Origin: CAZFLM01 sp964519955
GTDB lineage: Bacteria > Armatimonadota > Chthonomonadetes > Chthonomonadales > CAJBBX01
DNA length: 64,000 bases
NCBI GenBank assembly: GCA_964519955.1
Contig: CAZFLM010000006.1
Location: 79,245 to 143,244, forward strand
Direction: 5' to 3'
A program made the position numbers and the translations under genes. The notes under the pieces are model-generated. The model saw only the letters and a program-made list of their open reading frames with translations, ran no database searches and had not been told where the DNA came from. This document shows, in pieces, positions 1 through 9,136 of this stretch (positions are counted from its first letter, which is position 1; every line of letters begins with the position of its first letter).

Positions 1-82
1 CAGCGGGCCGCCAATCTCTGTGTGCGCCCGACGCCGAAGCCGGCGCACGGTCGACAACCGGCCGGTTCCTGCAGGGGTAGAG

Positions 83-538
83 ATGACGCACATGGCACTC
101 AGCCGTCGTCGGGTTTCATACGTTTCCATCGCGGCGCACTGCGTCGCGCTCGCGGCACTGCTCCGGTACGCCGGACAGATGGACCGTCCGACTGCCCTGC
201 TCTGGCTGGCCGCGCTGGCGCTGCAGTTCACGTGGTCGGCCACTGTCGGGCTGATGTACTCCGGCCGGCGTGCGCGGCGCTGGGTGCTGTGGTGGGCGCC
301 GCTGCCGGCTCTCGTGGCGTTCTACTGCTGGCCCGGCATGGAGGACGCGGCCGGGCGCAGCATAGGCATGCTCGCGGCCGCCCTGCTGGTTCTGTGCGCC
401 GCCGGCGTGTGGCTTGGTTGCTGCCTGTCGGCGGCCCTACGGGCTCGCCGCTCCAGCAGATTGCATGCGAGCGAGGAGCCGGTTGCCGATCGGGCGGTGG
501 TGGCCGCGCCGCGAACGCCGACGGGTTCCGGCGCGTAG
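83..538 (+). CDS. Small multi-pass membrane protein, function unknown
   Basis: Encodes about 151 residues. I chose the ATG at 83 because a GGGG-rich ribosome-binding stretch (about 74-77) sits just upstream; a longer reading from 20 has an Arg-rich, non-membrane N-terminus that looks spurious. The protein has four hydrophobic stretches (roughly residues 10-30, 35-55, 65-82 and 92-115) and a short polar C-terminal tail, so it should sit in the inner membrane. I recognise no family motif. It ends nine bases before the selenocysteine tRNA on the same strand. Confidence 0.6.
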   Translation: MTHMALSRRRVSYVSIAAHCVALAALLRYAGQMDRPTALLWLAALALQFTWSATVGLMYSGRRARRWVLWWAPLPALVAFYCWPGMEDAAGRSIGMLAAALLVLCAAGVWLGCCLSAALRARRSSRLHASEEPVADRAVVAAPRTPTGSGA

Positions 539-546
539 GACACCTT

Positions 547-646
547 GGGAGCGGATGGGGCCTGGTGGTCTTCCCGGTCTTCAAAACCGCGTGGGGGGCG
601 GGTCACTCCCGTTCTCGGTGGGTTCGATTCCCACACGCTCCCGCCA
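547..646 (+). tRNA. selC: tRNA-Sec (UCA), selenocysteine
   Basis: A 100-base tRNA with encoded CCA (644-646). The acceptor arms are 547-553 and 636-642, with G643 as discriminator. The D-stem is long (six pairs including G-U). The anticodon loop CTTCAAA (579-585) carries TCA at 581-583, closed by CGGT/ACCG. A long variable arm contains a CGGG/CCCG stem (599-602 with 608-611), and the T arm is GTGGG/CCCAC (618-622, 630-634). A UCA anticodon, long extra arm and extended D-stem are diagnostic of bacterial tRNA-Sec. The eighth acceptor pair (G554-A635) is a mismatch. No selA, selB or selD lies in the window. Confidence 0.92.
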
Positions 647-696
647 GCTTCGACGCAATTGGACCGCGCGGCCGGGCAAGACGGTGCGCCGGGGCC

Positions 697-726
697 TTGC
701 ATTCACCCCGCGCCAGTGTGTATAAT
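697..726 (+). promoter_or_regulatory. Sigma70-type promoter of tRNA-Ala
   Basis: TTGCAT (697-702), an 18-base spacer and a consensus TATAAT (721-726). Transcription would start about seven bases later, just before the tRNA at 740. Confidence 0.8.
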
Positions 727-739
727 GGGGTCGACTTGC

Positions 740-813
<74 letters not shown>

Positions 814-996
814 TCGCGAGTATAGGACACGCAGAAGGGCACATGCCGCGGAAGATGGGCACATTCGGATGCGAACGGGTAACCTCCGATCGCCGCCGAT
901 GTGCCCGGTCTCCTCTCCGCCGGGATGTGCCCGTGTCACATCGGGACTCGGACGGCGGGCGGCTGCGCACCGGCGGTCTCGCGGATCGGTAGCCAG

Positions 997-1725
997 ATGC
1001 GACAAACGCTGCTCCTCCTGCTGATGCTGCTTGCCTGTGCCTGGTTCGGCGGCGCTCAGGGTGCGTCCGGCCAGACCGCGCGCCGCGCGCCCGATGCCAT
1101 CATCCTCGTACAGCCCAGCGCCGACCGGGCGTATGTCTCGGTGACATTCAGCCGCTACTTGACGCGCGAAGAGGTGAAGCAGTACTTCGCCCGCCTGCGC
1201 GCAGCCGTCGGCTGGACGTCCGGCGCGATCGACGTCTTCTATACGGACAGCGCGACCGGCGACAAGGCACCGGCGGCGAAGCGCGAGGGCGTCTGGACAG
1301 AAGTGGCGGCGCTCCTATCGAGCGCGCCGCAGGTCCGCGACCGGGCGTTCGTCCTGCAGCCCTTCATCGATGCGTTCGCCGATCTGAACAGCTTCAATCT
1401 GCTTTACATGGTGGGCAAGGCCCGGGACTTCGCCGGCCTGCGCTCCTATCGTTCCACGGCGCTCGACGTTACGCTGATCAACGACGGCGGACCGTACAAG
1501 TACGCCGTCGACATCAAGGACCATACCGGCCCGCTGCCGCGACTGCCCCTGACCGAGGCGTCCGCGGCGGCTGCGCCTGTCGCCTCGAACGCGGGCCGCG
1601 GCGTCGGGATCGTGTCGCAGTTGGCTGTCGTTGTGCTGTGCGCTGGAGTGGTGGCTCTCGTCGCATTTGTGGTGGTGAGCCGCGCAGGGAGTCGGGGGAG
1701 CCGACCGGCGGCGCGGCGAAACTGA
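997..1725 (+). CDS. Secreted or membrane-anchored protein, function unknown
   Basis: Encodes 242 residues. The ATG at 997 starts a clear signal peptide (MRQTLLLLLMLLACAWFGG, cleavage likely after residue 20-24); the longer upstream reading is not credible. A soluble region of about 170 residues follows, then a second hydrophobic segment near the C-terminus (about residues 207-232) and a basic tail, which suggests an extracytoplasmic domain anchored at its C-terminus. I do not recognise the domain. It precedes the pilT cluster, but a 217-base gap makes co-transcription uncertain. Confidence 0.7.
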   Translation: MRQTLLLLLMLLACAWFGGAQGASGQTARRAPDAIILVQPSADRAYVSVTFSRYLTREEVKQYFARLRAAVGWTSGAIDVFYTDSATGDKAPAAKREGVWTEVAALLSSAPQVRDRAFVLQPFIDAFADLNSFNLLYMVGKARDFAGLRSYRSTALDVTLINDGGPYKYAVDIKDHTGPLPRLPLTEASAAAAPVASNAGRGVGIVSQLAVVVLCAGVVALVAFVVVSRAGSRGSRPAARRN

Positions 1726-1942
1726 GGGGTGGAATGGTCCGCCGGACCTGCCGATGGGCGGGAATGGCCGGCGGCTCGCGAACTGCCCTTCGCTCTGGAC
1801 GTGCGCAACGCGGGCCGGAGACCCCGGCGCCGTGATGCCGGCGTACTCCGACCTCGGCTCTGGCGCTTGCGATCAGTCCTGGTGCCCTCGTCGAGGCAGT
1901 GCGTCAGCGACTGTCGCCCTGCAGGGAAAGGATCGGCATACG

Positions 1943-3010
1943 GTGGTTACACTCGATGAATTGCTCGCATACTCGGCGCAGGTAGATGCCTCGGACCTCT
2001 TCCTCAGAGCGGACGCGAAGCCGGCCATTCGTCTGCACGGGCGGATCGCCGAGACCCCCTTCGAGCCCCTGACCGCCGAGGACACTCGACGCTTGGCCTA
2101 TAGCAGAATGTCCGGCCGGCAGATCGAGGAGTTCGATCGCCACCACGAGATGGACCTCGCCTTCACCTTCGGCACCGACGTGCGCATCCGCTCGTCCATC
2201 TTCATGCAGCGCGGCTCCGTGGGCATGGCCAACCGCCTCATCCCCATGAAGATCCGGTCCCTCGAGGACCTCGGCATGCCGCCGACCCTCGCCGAGTTCA
2301 CCAAGAGCCGCAACGGGCTGGTGCTCATCACCGGGCCGACCGGCTCCGGCAAGTCCACCACCCTGGCGGCCATGATCGACCTGGTCAACCAGACGCGGCG
2401 CGTCAACATCGTCACCATCGAGGACCCCATCGAGTACGTCCATCCCGACAAGATGGCCATCCTCAGCCAGCGCGAAGTCGGCCTCGACACGGACTCGTTC
2501 CAGGAAGCGCTCAAGCGCGTTCTGCGCCAGGCGCCGGACGTCATCCTCATCGGCGAAATGCGCGACATCGAGACGATGAACGTGGCGCTCCAGGCGGCTG
2601 AAACCGGCCACCTCGTCTTCGCGACCGTCCACACCTCCAGCGCCGCCGAAACCCTGGACCGCCTCTCCAACATGTTCGCCCCACACGAGCGCCCCATGCT
2701 GTGGCTGCGCCTCTCGGTCTCCCTGCGCGGCGTCGTCTCGCAGAAGCTGCTGCCGCGCGCCGACGGCGGGGGACGGGTCGCCGGCGTCGAGGTCATGGTC
2801 GTGACGCCGACTATCTCCAAGATGCTCGAGGAAGGCAAGTCCGAGGACATCTACGGCCAGATCCGCCAGGCCGGCCAGGAGACGTACTGGGGCATGCAGA
2901 CCATGAACCAGTGCCTCTACCGCTACGTCCGCGCCGGCGTCATCTCGACCGAAGAGGCGCTCGCCAGCGCCGGCAACTACACGGAAATGCGCCAGATGCT
3001 CCGGAGGTAG
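1943..3010 (+). CDS. PilT/PilU-family pilus retraction ATPase (first of three tandem copies)
   Basis: Encodes 355 residues from a GTG at 1943, preceded by AAAGGA (1927-1932) with a 10-base spacer. The protein begins VVTLDELL, like other PilT N-termini. Walker A GPTGSGKS is at residues 131-138, followed by an Asp box (TIEDPIEYVH), Walker B (ILIGEMRD) and His box (AETGHLVFATVHT). Such hexameric ATPases disassemble type IV pilins for twitching. The C-terminal element that reads AIRNLIRE in classical PilT is here TISKMLEEGK, and the tail is longer, so it is more PilU-like. The next copy starts seven bases downstream. No pilB, pilC or pilin gene is in the window. Confidence 0.93.
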   Translation: MVTLDELLAYSAQVDASDLFLRADAKPAIRLHGRIAETPFEPLTAEDTRRLAYSRMSGRQIEEFDRHHEMDLAFTFGTDVRIRSSIFMQRGSVGMANRLIPMKIRSLEDLGMPPTLAEFTKSRNGLVLITGPTGSGKSTTLAAMIDLVNQTRRVNIVTIEDPIEYVHPDKMAILSQREVGLDTDSFQEALKRVLRQAPDVILIGEMRDIETMNVALQAAETGHLVFATVHTSSAAETLDRLSNMFAPHERPMLWLRLSVSLRGVVSQKLLPRADGGGRVAGVEVMVVTPTISKMLEEGKSEDIYGQIRQAGQETYWGMQTMNQCLYRYVRAGVISTEEALASAGNYTEMRQMLRR

Positions 3011-3017
3011 GTTCCCT

Positions 3018-4133
3018 ATGCCGGAAAAGCCTCTGCCTCACATCGACGAGCTGCTGCGTGAACTCGTTCAGCGTGAGGCATCGGACCTGCACCTTCGCGT
3101 GGGTGAGCCGCCGATCTTCAGGGTCCACGGTTCCCTCGAGCGCGTGCCCGACGTGGCGCCCCTCTCCGACCACGACATGTATGAGCTGATCCATGTGGTG
3201 ATGAACCCGGAGCGCGAGGTCCGGTTCGATCAGAACATGGAGCTGGACATGTCCTACGCGGTGCCCGGCCTCGCCCGGTTCCGCGTCAACCTGTTCCGGC
3301 AGCAGGGCCACGTCGGCGCCGTCATGCGCGTCATTCCGTTCGTCATCCGCACCATCGACGAGCTGCGCATCCCTGCCGTCGTCAAGGACCTCTGCATGCT
3401 CCCGCGAGGGCTGATCCTCGTCACGGGGCCAACAGGGTCCGGCAAGTCGACCACGCTCGCCGCCATGGTGGACCACATCAACGAGCGGCGGCCGCGGCAC
3501 ATCATGACCATCGAGGACCCGATCGAGTACCTCCACCGGGACAAGGTCGCCTCGATCAACCAGCGCGAGATCGGCGTCGATACGCACTCGTTCGCCGCCG
3601 CGCTGAAGCACGTGATGCGCCAGAACCCGGACATCATCCTCGTCGGCGAGATGCGCGACCTGGAGACGATCAGCCTGGCTATCACCGCGGCGGAAACCGG
3701 CCACCTCGTCTTCGCCACGCTGCACACCACCGACGCGCCGCAGACCGTCGACCGCATCATCGACGTCTTCGAGCCGGAGGCCCAGCAGCAGATCCGCACC
3801 CAGTTGGCCACCACGCTGCAGGCTGTCGTCTCGCAGACCCTTCTGCCGGTCGCGGAAGGCCGCGGACGCGTCGCGGCGTTCGAGGTCATGGTCGCCACGC
3901 CGGCCATTCGCACCCTCATCCGCGAGGGCAAGACCTACCAGATGTACACGGACATCCAGACCGGCAGCCAGTTCGGTATGCAGACGCTGGACACCGACCT
4001 GCTGCGCCTGGCAGTGCAGGGCGTCACGACCTTCGAGGATGCCCAGGCCAAGTCGTCGCAGCCGCACGAGCTGGAAGCCCGGTACAAGCGCGCCCTGGAG
4101 CGCAACCTGGGGCAGCAGCGCCCGCCGCAGTAG
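3018..4133 (+). CDS. pilT: PilT twitching-motility ATPase (second tandem copy)
   Basis: Encodes 371 residues. The ATG follows the previous stop by seven bases, with CGGAGG of the upstream gene's end acting as ribosome-binding site. It carries the full PilT set: N-terminal PAS-like region with EASDLHLRVGEPP, Walker A GPTGSGKS (residues 137-144), Asp box TIEDPIEYLH, Walker B ILVGEMRD and His box AETGHLVFATLHTTD. The C-terminal motif AIRTLIREGK closely matches the classical PilT AIRNLIRE signature, so this and the third copy are the best retraction-ATPase candidates. The tail is Gln/Pro-rich. Confidence 0.95.
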   Translation: MPEKPLPHIDELLRELVQREASDLHLRVGEPPIFRVHGSLERVPDVAPLSDHDMYELIHVVMNPEREVRFDQNMELDMSYAVPGLARFRVNLFRQQGHVGAVMRVIPFVIRTIDELRIPAVVKDLCMLPRGLILVTGPTGSGKSTTLAAMVDHINERRPRHIMTIEDPIEYLHRDKVASINQREIGVDTHSFAAALKHVMRQNPDIILVGEMRDLETISLAITAAETGHLVFATLHTTDAPQTVDRIIDVFEPEAQQQIRTQLATTLQAVVSQTLLPVAEGRGRVAAFEVMVATPAIRTLIREGKTYQMYTDIQTGSQFGMQTLDTDLLRLAVQGVTTFEDAQAKSSQPHELEARYKRALERNLGQQRPPQ

Positions 4134-4144
4134 TCCGGCAAGGA

Positions 4145-4195
4145 CCATGCACGAGCGCTGTGGCGGGATGGGCCTCCGTGCCCGTCCAGCACAGC
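4145..4195. repeat. Dispersed CACGAG/GGGATGGGC repeat, one copy
   Basis: A GC-rich spacer repeat between the second and third pilT copies (CATGCACGAGCGCTG, then GGGATGGGCCTCCGTGCCCG). Close relatives occur at 13255-13400, 14925-14985 and 26094-26275. It is part of a 167-base spacer that breaks the pilT array. Confidence 0.75.
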
Positions 4196-4300
4196 CCAGC
4201 AACCGGTCGCGCTAGGGCGGCCCTGAGACGGCGACAGTGTCGGGCTGCGCGATCGACGAGCTAGCCCGCGCAGATACAACGCATCGAACGGACGCGGCAC

Positions 4301-5386
4301 ATGGTCCACCTGGATCAGCTTCTCTATACGACCGTCCACTACGGAGGCTCCGACCTGCACATCAAGGCCGAGAGCCCTCCGCTCGTGCGCATCCACGGCG
4401 ACCTCATCCAGCTCGAGATGGACCCGCTCACTGCCGACGAGTGCCGCACCCTCTCGATGCAGTGCCTCAGCGAGGCCCAGCGCGCTCGCTTCGACGACGA
4501 GCTGGAGTTGGACTTCGCCTACGAGATCCCGGGCCTGGCCCGCTTCAGAGGCAACGCCTACGTCCAGCGCGCCGCCGTCCAGTCGGCCTTCCGCGTCATC
4601 CCGCTGCGCATCCAGACGATGGAGGAGTTGCTCCTGCCCGAGGTGTGCCGCTACTTCGCGGAGCGCCCGCGCGGCCTCGTCCTCGTCACCGGGCCCGCCG
4701 GATCGGGCAAGTCGACCACGCAGGCCGCGATGATCGACTACATCAACAACAACTTCCCGCTCCACATCGTCACCGTCGAGGACCCGCTCGAGTTCCTGCA
4801 TGACGACCGCTGCGCGCTCATCAACCAGCGCGAACTCGACACGGACACGCTCTCGTTCGCCAATGCGCTGAAGTTCGTGCTGCGCCAGGACCCGGACGTC
4901 ATCCTCATCGGCGAAATGCGCGACCTGGAGACCATCCATCTCGCCATCACTGCCGCTGAAACCGGCCACCTCGTGTTCGGAACGCTGCACACCACCGACG
5001 CCGTGCAGACCATCGACCGCGTCATCGACGTCTTCCCGACCCACCAGCAGCAGCAGGTGCGCATGCAGATGGCCGTCAACCTGGTCGGCGTCATCTCGCA
5101 GACCCTCGTGAAGCGGGCCGACGGCCAGGGGCGCGTCGCGGCGTTCGAGACCCTCGTGGCCATCTCAGCCGTGAAGAACCTGATCCGCGAGAACAAGACC
5201 TACCAGGTGGGGTCGCTCATCCAGACTGGGCAGCGGCACGGAATGCAGTCGCTGGACCAGTCTCTGGCGGACCTGGTGAATCGGCAGCTCATCGCGTATG
5301 AGGCGGGTCTGGAGAAGGCCGGCAATCCGCGCGAGTTCGAGGCGCTCGTCAACCGCGGCGGAGGATCGGCGCCGCCGCCAGCGTAG
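4301..5386 (+). CDS. pilT: PilT-family ATPase (third tandem copy)
   Basis: Encodes 361 residues. The N-terminus MVHLDQLLYTTVHYGGSDLH is typical of PilT. Walker A is GPAGSGKS (residues 131-138, Ala replacing the usual Thr). The Asp box is TVEDPLEFLH, Walker B ILIGEMRD and His box AETGHLVFGTLHTTD. The C-terminal motif is AVKNLIRENK, near the classical AIRNLIRE. The start at 4301 lies within a repeat-rich spacer with no strong Shine-Dalgarno, so it may be transcribed with the first two copies or separately. It converges on the phosphorylase gene, leaving a 27-base gap. Confidence 0.94.
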   Translation: MVHLDQLLYTTVHYGGSDLHIKAESPPLVRIHGDLIQLEMDPLTADECRTLSMQCLSEAQRARFDDELELDFAYEIPGLARFRGNAYVQRAAVQSAFRVIPLRIQTMEELLLPEVCRYFAERPRGLVLVTGPAGSGKSTTQAAMIDYINNNFPLHIVTVEDPLEFLHDDRCALINQRELDTDTLSFANALKFVLRQDPDVILIGEMRDLETIHLAITAAETGHLVFGTLHTTDAVQTIDRVIDVFPTHQQQQVRMQMAVNLVGVISQTLVKRADGQGRVAAFETLVAISAVKNLIRENKTYQVGSLIQTGQRHGMQSLDQSLADLVNRQLIAYEAGLEKAGNPREFEALVNRGGGSAPPPA

Positions 5387-5413
5387 CGCCGCCGCCGGCC
5401 GCGTCCTGTGCGC

Positions 5414-6208
5414 CTACGCTCCGCCGCAGGGGCAGGCGCGCTCGGAGGGTAGTAGGTCGGTCGCGGCCAGGACGAGCGTCCGCATCTGTTCGGCCAGGCT
5501 CCGCATCCGCTCCGACACGAGGCCGTGCCGCAGTGGCTCCGAAGAGAGACCGGCGCCGAGGTTCGTGACGATCGCGATCCCGGCGTAGCATATCCCGGCC
5601 TCGCGCGCGAAGACGGCCTCCGGAATCCCGGTCATCCCCACGACGTCGCCGCCCCAGGCCCCGAACAGCCGCACCTCGGCAGGGCTCTCGTAGCGGGGCC
5701 CGTCGACGCAGACGTAGGTTCCGCTCGGCTGAACGGAGAGTCCCATGCCAGCCGCGGCGGAGAGCAGAGCGTCGCGCAGGGCGGGGCAGTAGGGGACCGA
5801 CAGGTCGGCGTGCTGCACCGTGGTGCTCGCGCAGGCGGGGTGGTCGTAGAGACTGACGGCGCGGTGCCGCGTCGCGTCGATGAAGTCGTCCAGCACCAGG
5901 AGCGTGCCGGGCGCCAGGTCGGTGCGCAGCGCGCCAACCGCGTTCGTGGCGAACACGCGATCGATGCCCAGCTCGCGCAGCGCGGCGATGTTCGCGTGGT
6001 AGTTCACCTGGTGCGGCAGCAGGTGGTGGCGCTCGCCGTGTCGCGGCAGCAGGATGAGTTCATCGTCGCCGCGGCGGGCCTCCAGCACCACGGCATCGCG
6101 ATAGGGCGTGCCCACCGTCCGGCGCTCCACGTGCCAGTCGGGCGGCAGCTCTCCCAGTCCCGTTCCACCGATTAGGGCAACTCGCGGCATGCTCGTCCCT
6201 GTACCCAT
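5414..6208 (-). CDS. S-methyl-5'-thioadenosine / purine nucleoside phosphorylase (MTAP family)
   Basis: Encodes 264 residues. Family members split MTA, or a related purine nucleoside, with phosphate into the base and sugar-1-phosphate, in methionine salvage or purine recycling. Visible signatures are the N-terminal phosphate loop VALIGGTGLG, LPRHGERHHLLPHQVNYHAN, GPRYESPAEVR and MTGIPEAVFARE. The ATG at 6208 has GGAGGA ten bases upstream; the internal ATG at 6190 is an alternative. The exact substrate (MTA, MTI or guanosine/inosine) cannot be read from the sequence. It is divergent from the YfhO-type gene with only 33 bases between them, so the control region is shared. Confidence 0.9.
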   Translation of the reverse strand: MGTGTSMPRVALIGGTGLGELPPDWHVERRTVGTPYRDAVVLEARRGDDELILLPRHGERHHLLPHQVNYHANIAALRELGIDRVFATNAVGALRTDLAPGTLLVLDDFIDATRHRAVSLYDHPACASTTVQHADLSVPYCPALRDALLSAAAGMGLSVQPSGTYVCVDGPRYESPAEVRLFGAWGGDVVGMTGIPEAVFAREAGICYAGIAIVTNLGAGLSSEPLRHGLVSERMRSLAEQMRTLVLAATDLLPSERACPCGGA

Positions 6209-6241
6209 GGCTGTTCTGTCCTCCGTCTCGGGGCACTCGGC

Positions 6242-8437
6242 GTGAAGATAACCTGGCCTCGTCGGTCGTCACGGTCCTCGGCTCGGCTTGCCCGCCTGAC
6301 GCCGTTCTGCGTGGTGAGCGCATTCGTCGTCGCGGTGCTCTGGCCCCTCATCTTCCGCAGGGAGTCCCTCTACTGGGGCGACCTCTCGTTGTACTTCATC
6401 CCGCTGGAGCAGTTCGTCTCCAACACGCTGCGCGCGGGCCGCCTCCCCCTGTGGAACCCATACGTGCTCTGCGGCGCGCCGCTGCTGGGCAACCCGCAGA
6501 CCTGGGTGTTCTATCCGACGACCGCGCTCCTGGCCGTGCTGCCGGTCTGGCAGTACCTGACTGTGAACACGCTCTTCCACCTGGGGCTCGCCGGTCTCGG
6601 CACGTACCTGTACCTACGCCGGCTCTCGGGCGACCGAATCGCGGCGGTCCTCGGCGCCGTCACGTTCTGTGGCAGCGGCTTCCTGATCGCCCGCCTCCAG
6701 TTCCCGACGATGATCCAGGCGGCCGCCTACCTGCCGTGGATGCTGCTCCTCACCGACCGCATCGTCGATCGGCCCGGCATCGGCTACGCGGCCTGGTTCG
6801 CGCTAACGGTCGGGCTGTCGCTGCTCGCCGCGCACACGCAGACCACGTACCTGAGCCTGCTCCTCGTGGCAGCGTACGCCGCGACGCGCGTGCTCCACCG
6901 CCACCGCAGAGGCGCCCGGACGTGGCTGGCCATCGGCGAGTTGGTGGGCGCCGTCGCTGTGGGCGCGGCCCTGGCTGCCGTGCAGCTCCTCCCCACGCTG
7001 CAGCTCTTCAAGCTCTCAACCCGGACACACCTGACGTTTTCCCAGGCGAACCGCTTCGTGTTCGAGCCCGAGAACCTGATCACCTTCCTCTTCCCACACT
7101 ACTACGGCGATCCGGCACAGGGAACCTTCTGGGGGCGCGGCAACCTCTGGGAACCGTGCGTCTACGTCGGGCTCATCCCGCTGGCGCTGGCGGGCTGGGC
7201 GGCCTGGTATGGCAGGAAGCGCCCGGCAGTCCGCTTCTACGTCGTCGCTGCCGTTGTCTCTCTCGTGCTGGCAATGGGGCGCTACGGTGGGCTGTACTGG
7301 GTGGCCTTCTACGTCGTTCCGGGCCTCAAAGCGTTCCACGACCCTGCCCGCTTCACGTTCACCATGACGTTCGGCCTGGCCACCCTCTCCGCCATCGGCA
7401 TGCGCCTGCTGCGCGACAAAGGTGTCAGCGTTCGGTGGCGCGTGGCCCTCGCCGCGGCGGCCATGCTCAACCTCTGGTGGTTCGGTTCGCGCGTGAACCC
7501 GACGCTCGATCCGAAGGCGTTCGACTACCGTCCGCGCGCCCTCGCAGTCGTGCCCGCCCGCGGCCAGGGGCGCGTCTTCACCGCCCTGCGCGAACAGGTC
7601 TGGGATCGCTACCTCAACTATGCAGACTACGGGCCGGACAGCCTGCGCTATGCCCACGAGTTGACCAACACCCTGGCGCCGAACATCGGCATGCGCTACG
7701 GCATCGAGGAGGCCAGCGGATACGAGCCGGTCCCGGTCCGCGCGGTCACCGAGGTCGACGGCCTCGTGCGCGCTGCTCTGGCCAACCACTCGCCGCGCCT
7801 GCCCGACCTACTCTGGCTGTTCGACGCCGAGGCGCTCCTGCTGCCGATGGGCTCTCGGTACCCGCACCCGGCGCTGCACCGCGAGCCGGTGACCGGCGTC
7901 TCCGTCTACTCGCTGCTGGAGCACAGCCCCAGAGCCTGGCTCGTCCGGCGCGCGATACCCATCGAGGGAAGCTCCAGAACCCTCGCCGCCCTGATGTCGG
8001 ATGACTTCGACCCACGTCGAGAGGCGGTCGTCGCGGCACCCAGTCCGTGGCGGGAGATGCAGCCGGCGAGCGCTGACGACGACACGCCGTGGTCCGTCGG
8101 CGTGCGCATCGTGAGGCCGGAACTCACGGAACTCGACGTGTCGGCCGGTGCAGCGGGCGGACTGGTGGTGGTCAGCTCGACCTGGTTCCCCGGCTGGACC
8201 GCCACCGTGGACGGAGCACGTGCCAATGTGCTGCGGGCCGACCATGCGTTCGTCGGCGTGCCCGTGCCGGCGGGCAACCACCGCGTGCGGCTCCGGTACG
8301 CTCCGGGCAGCTTCGTCGTCGGCGGGTACGTCAGCCTGGTCGCGGTGGGTGTGCTGGCGTACGGCTTCACGCTGGGCCACTTCGCCCGCCGGCGCCGGCG
8401 GTCCGTGAGGAAGCCCGCTCAACCGGCCGCGGCGTGA
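6242..8437 (+). CDS. YfhO-type polytopic membrane protein (GT-C-like)
   Basis: Encodes 731 residues from a GTG at 6242. About a dozen hydrophobic helices cover residues 20-400. The first periplasmic loop carries WGDLSLYFIPLEQF and GRLPLWNPYVLCGAPLLGNPQ, typical of the YfhO family, whose members resemble GT-C glycosyltransferases acting on lipid-linked sugars. A non-membrane region of about 230 residues follows, with a late helix near residues 695-715 and a basic tail. YfhO proteins have been linked to sugar modification of envelope polymers; the substrate here is unknown. There is no glycan gene cluster around it. Confidence 0.8.
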   Translation: MKITWPRRSSRSSARLARLTPFCVVSAFVVAVLWPLIFRRESLYWGDLSLYFIPLEQFVSNTLRAGRLPLWNPYVLCGAPLLGNPQTWVFYPTTALLAVLPVWQYLTVNTLFHLGLAGLGTYLYLRRLSGDRIAAVLGAVTFCGSGFLIARLQFPTMIQAAAYLPWMLLLTDRIVDRPGIGYAAWFALTVGLSLLAAHTQTTYLSLLLVAAYAATRVLHRHRRGARTWLAIGELVGAVAVGAALAAVQLLPTLQLFKLSTRTHLTFSQANRFVFEPENLITFLFPHYYGDPAQGTFWGRGNLWEPCVYVGLIPLALAGWAAWYGRKRPAVRFYVVAAVVSLVLAMGRYGGLYWVAFYVVPGLKAFHDPARFTFTMTFGLATLSAIGMRLLRDKGVSVRWRVALAAAAMLNLWWFGSRVNPTLDPKAFDYRPRALAVVPARGQGRVFTALREQVWDRYLNYADYGPDSLRYAHELTNTLAPNIGMRYGIEEASGYEPVPVRAVTEVDGLVRAALANHSPRLPDLLWLFDAEALLLPMGSRYPHPALHREPVTGVSVYSLLEHSPRAWLVRRAIPIEGSSRTLAALMSDDFDPRREAVVAAPSPWREMQPASADDDTPWSVGVRIVRPELTELDVSAGAAGGLVVVSSTWFPGWTATVDGARANVLRADHAFVGVPVPAGNHRVRLRYAPGSFVVGGYVSLVAVGVLAYGFTLGHFARRRRRSVRKPAQPAAA

Positions 8438-8574
8438 CCTGCAGCCGATCGCGGCACGGCAGCGGGTACTCGCCGTGTGTGCGGTCTGTTGCTCGATTGG
8501 GCGAGAGGAATCCCGTCCCGCATCGCCTAACACTACTGTCCCCGGTCGCGCAGTACACGTGAGGAGCCCGGTTC

Positions 8575-9030
8575 ATGCGCGTCATCGAGCTGATGAAGTC
8601 GCATGTGGTGAAGACAACGCCCGACGCGACCCTTCGCGACGTCGTCGACCTGATGGACCTCTATCAGGTCAGCGGCCTGCCGGTCGTCGACGCGAGCGAC
8701 CGGCCCGTCGGCATCGTTACCGAGTACGACGTGATCGAGGCGCTCCTGAAGCCGTTCACGGGGGTGCCCACCGGCGGCGACGCCGAGCTGGCGGCGCTGG
8801 TCGAGAGCGTCCGCACGCGGCTGGTCAGCGAGGCGATGAAGACGCCCGTCGTCTCCATCGACGAGTCGGCCGATGTGCTGGAGGCTGCCTCGGCGATGCT
8901 GAGGCACCGCATCAAGCGCCTCCCCGTCACCTCGGAGGGGCGGTTGGTCGGCGTGATCGGGCGCATCGACATCTGTCAGGCCATCCTGGAGGGACAACTG
9001 GACCAGGGCCCGGGGTCCTGGGACGAGTAA
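8575..9030 (+). CDS. CBS-domain pair protein
   Basis: Encodes 151 residues with AGGAG before the ATG. Two CBS motifs fill the protein: residues 1-60 (MKSHVVKTTPDATLRDVVDLM ... GLPVVDASDRPVGIVTEYD) and residues 85-145 (EAMKTPVVSIDESADVLEAA ... RLPVTSEGRLVGVIGRID). Such stand-alone pairs usually bind AMP, ATP or SAM and act as energy or metabolite sensors. No enzymatic domain is attached. It sits about 100 bases before the liv operon and could regulate or be co-regulated with it, but that is only suggested by position. Confidence 0.88.
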   Translation: MRVIELMKSHVVKTTPDATLRDVVDLMDLYQVSGLPVVDASDRPVGIVTEYDVIEALLKPFTGVPTGGDAELAALVESVRTRLVSEAMKTPVVSIDESADVLEAASAMLRHRIKRLPVTSEGRLVGVIGRIDICQAILEGQLDQGPGSWDE

Positions 9031-9043
9031 CGCGACACACCAC

Positions 9044-9053
9044 AACACGTGTT
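9044..9053. promoter_or_regulatory. Perfect 10-base palindrome upstream of the liv operon
   Basis: AACACGTGTT lies 84 bases upstream of livK. A perfect palindrome there could be a dimeric repressor's operator, but no regulator gene is nearby and no clear -35/-10 pair is visible. Confidence 0.3.
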
Positions 9054-9136
9054 CGACACCTGAGCGGTACTGGGCGCAACGGCGCGGCGAGTTCGGCCAG
9101 GGCAGTCAACCATTCGAACGGAGCAGGAGAGCAGAT

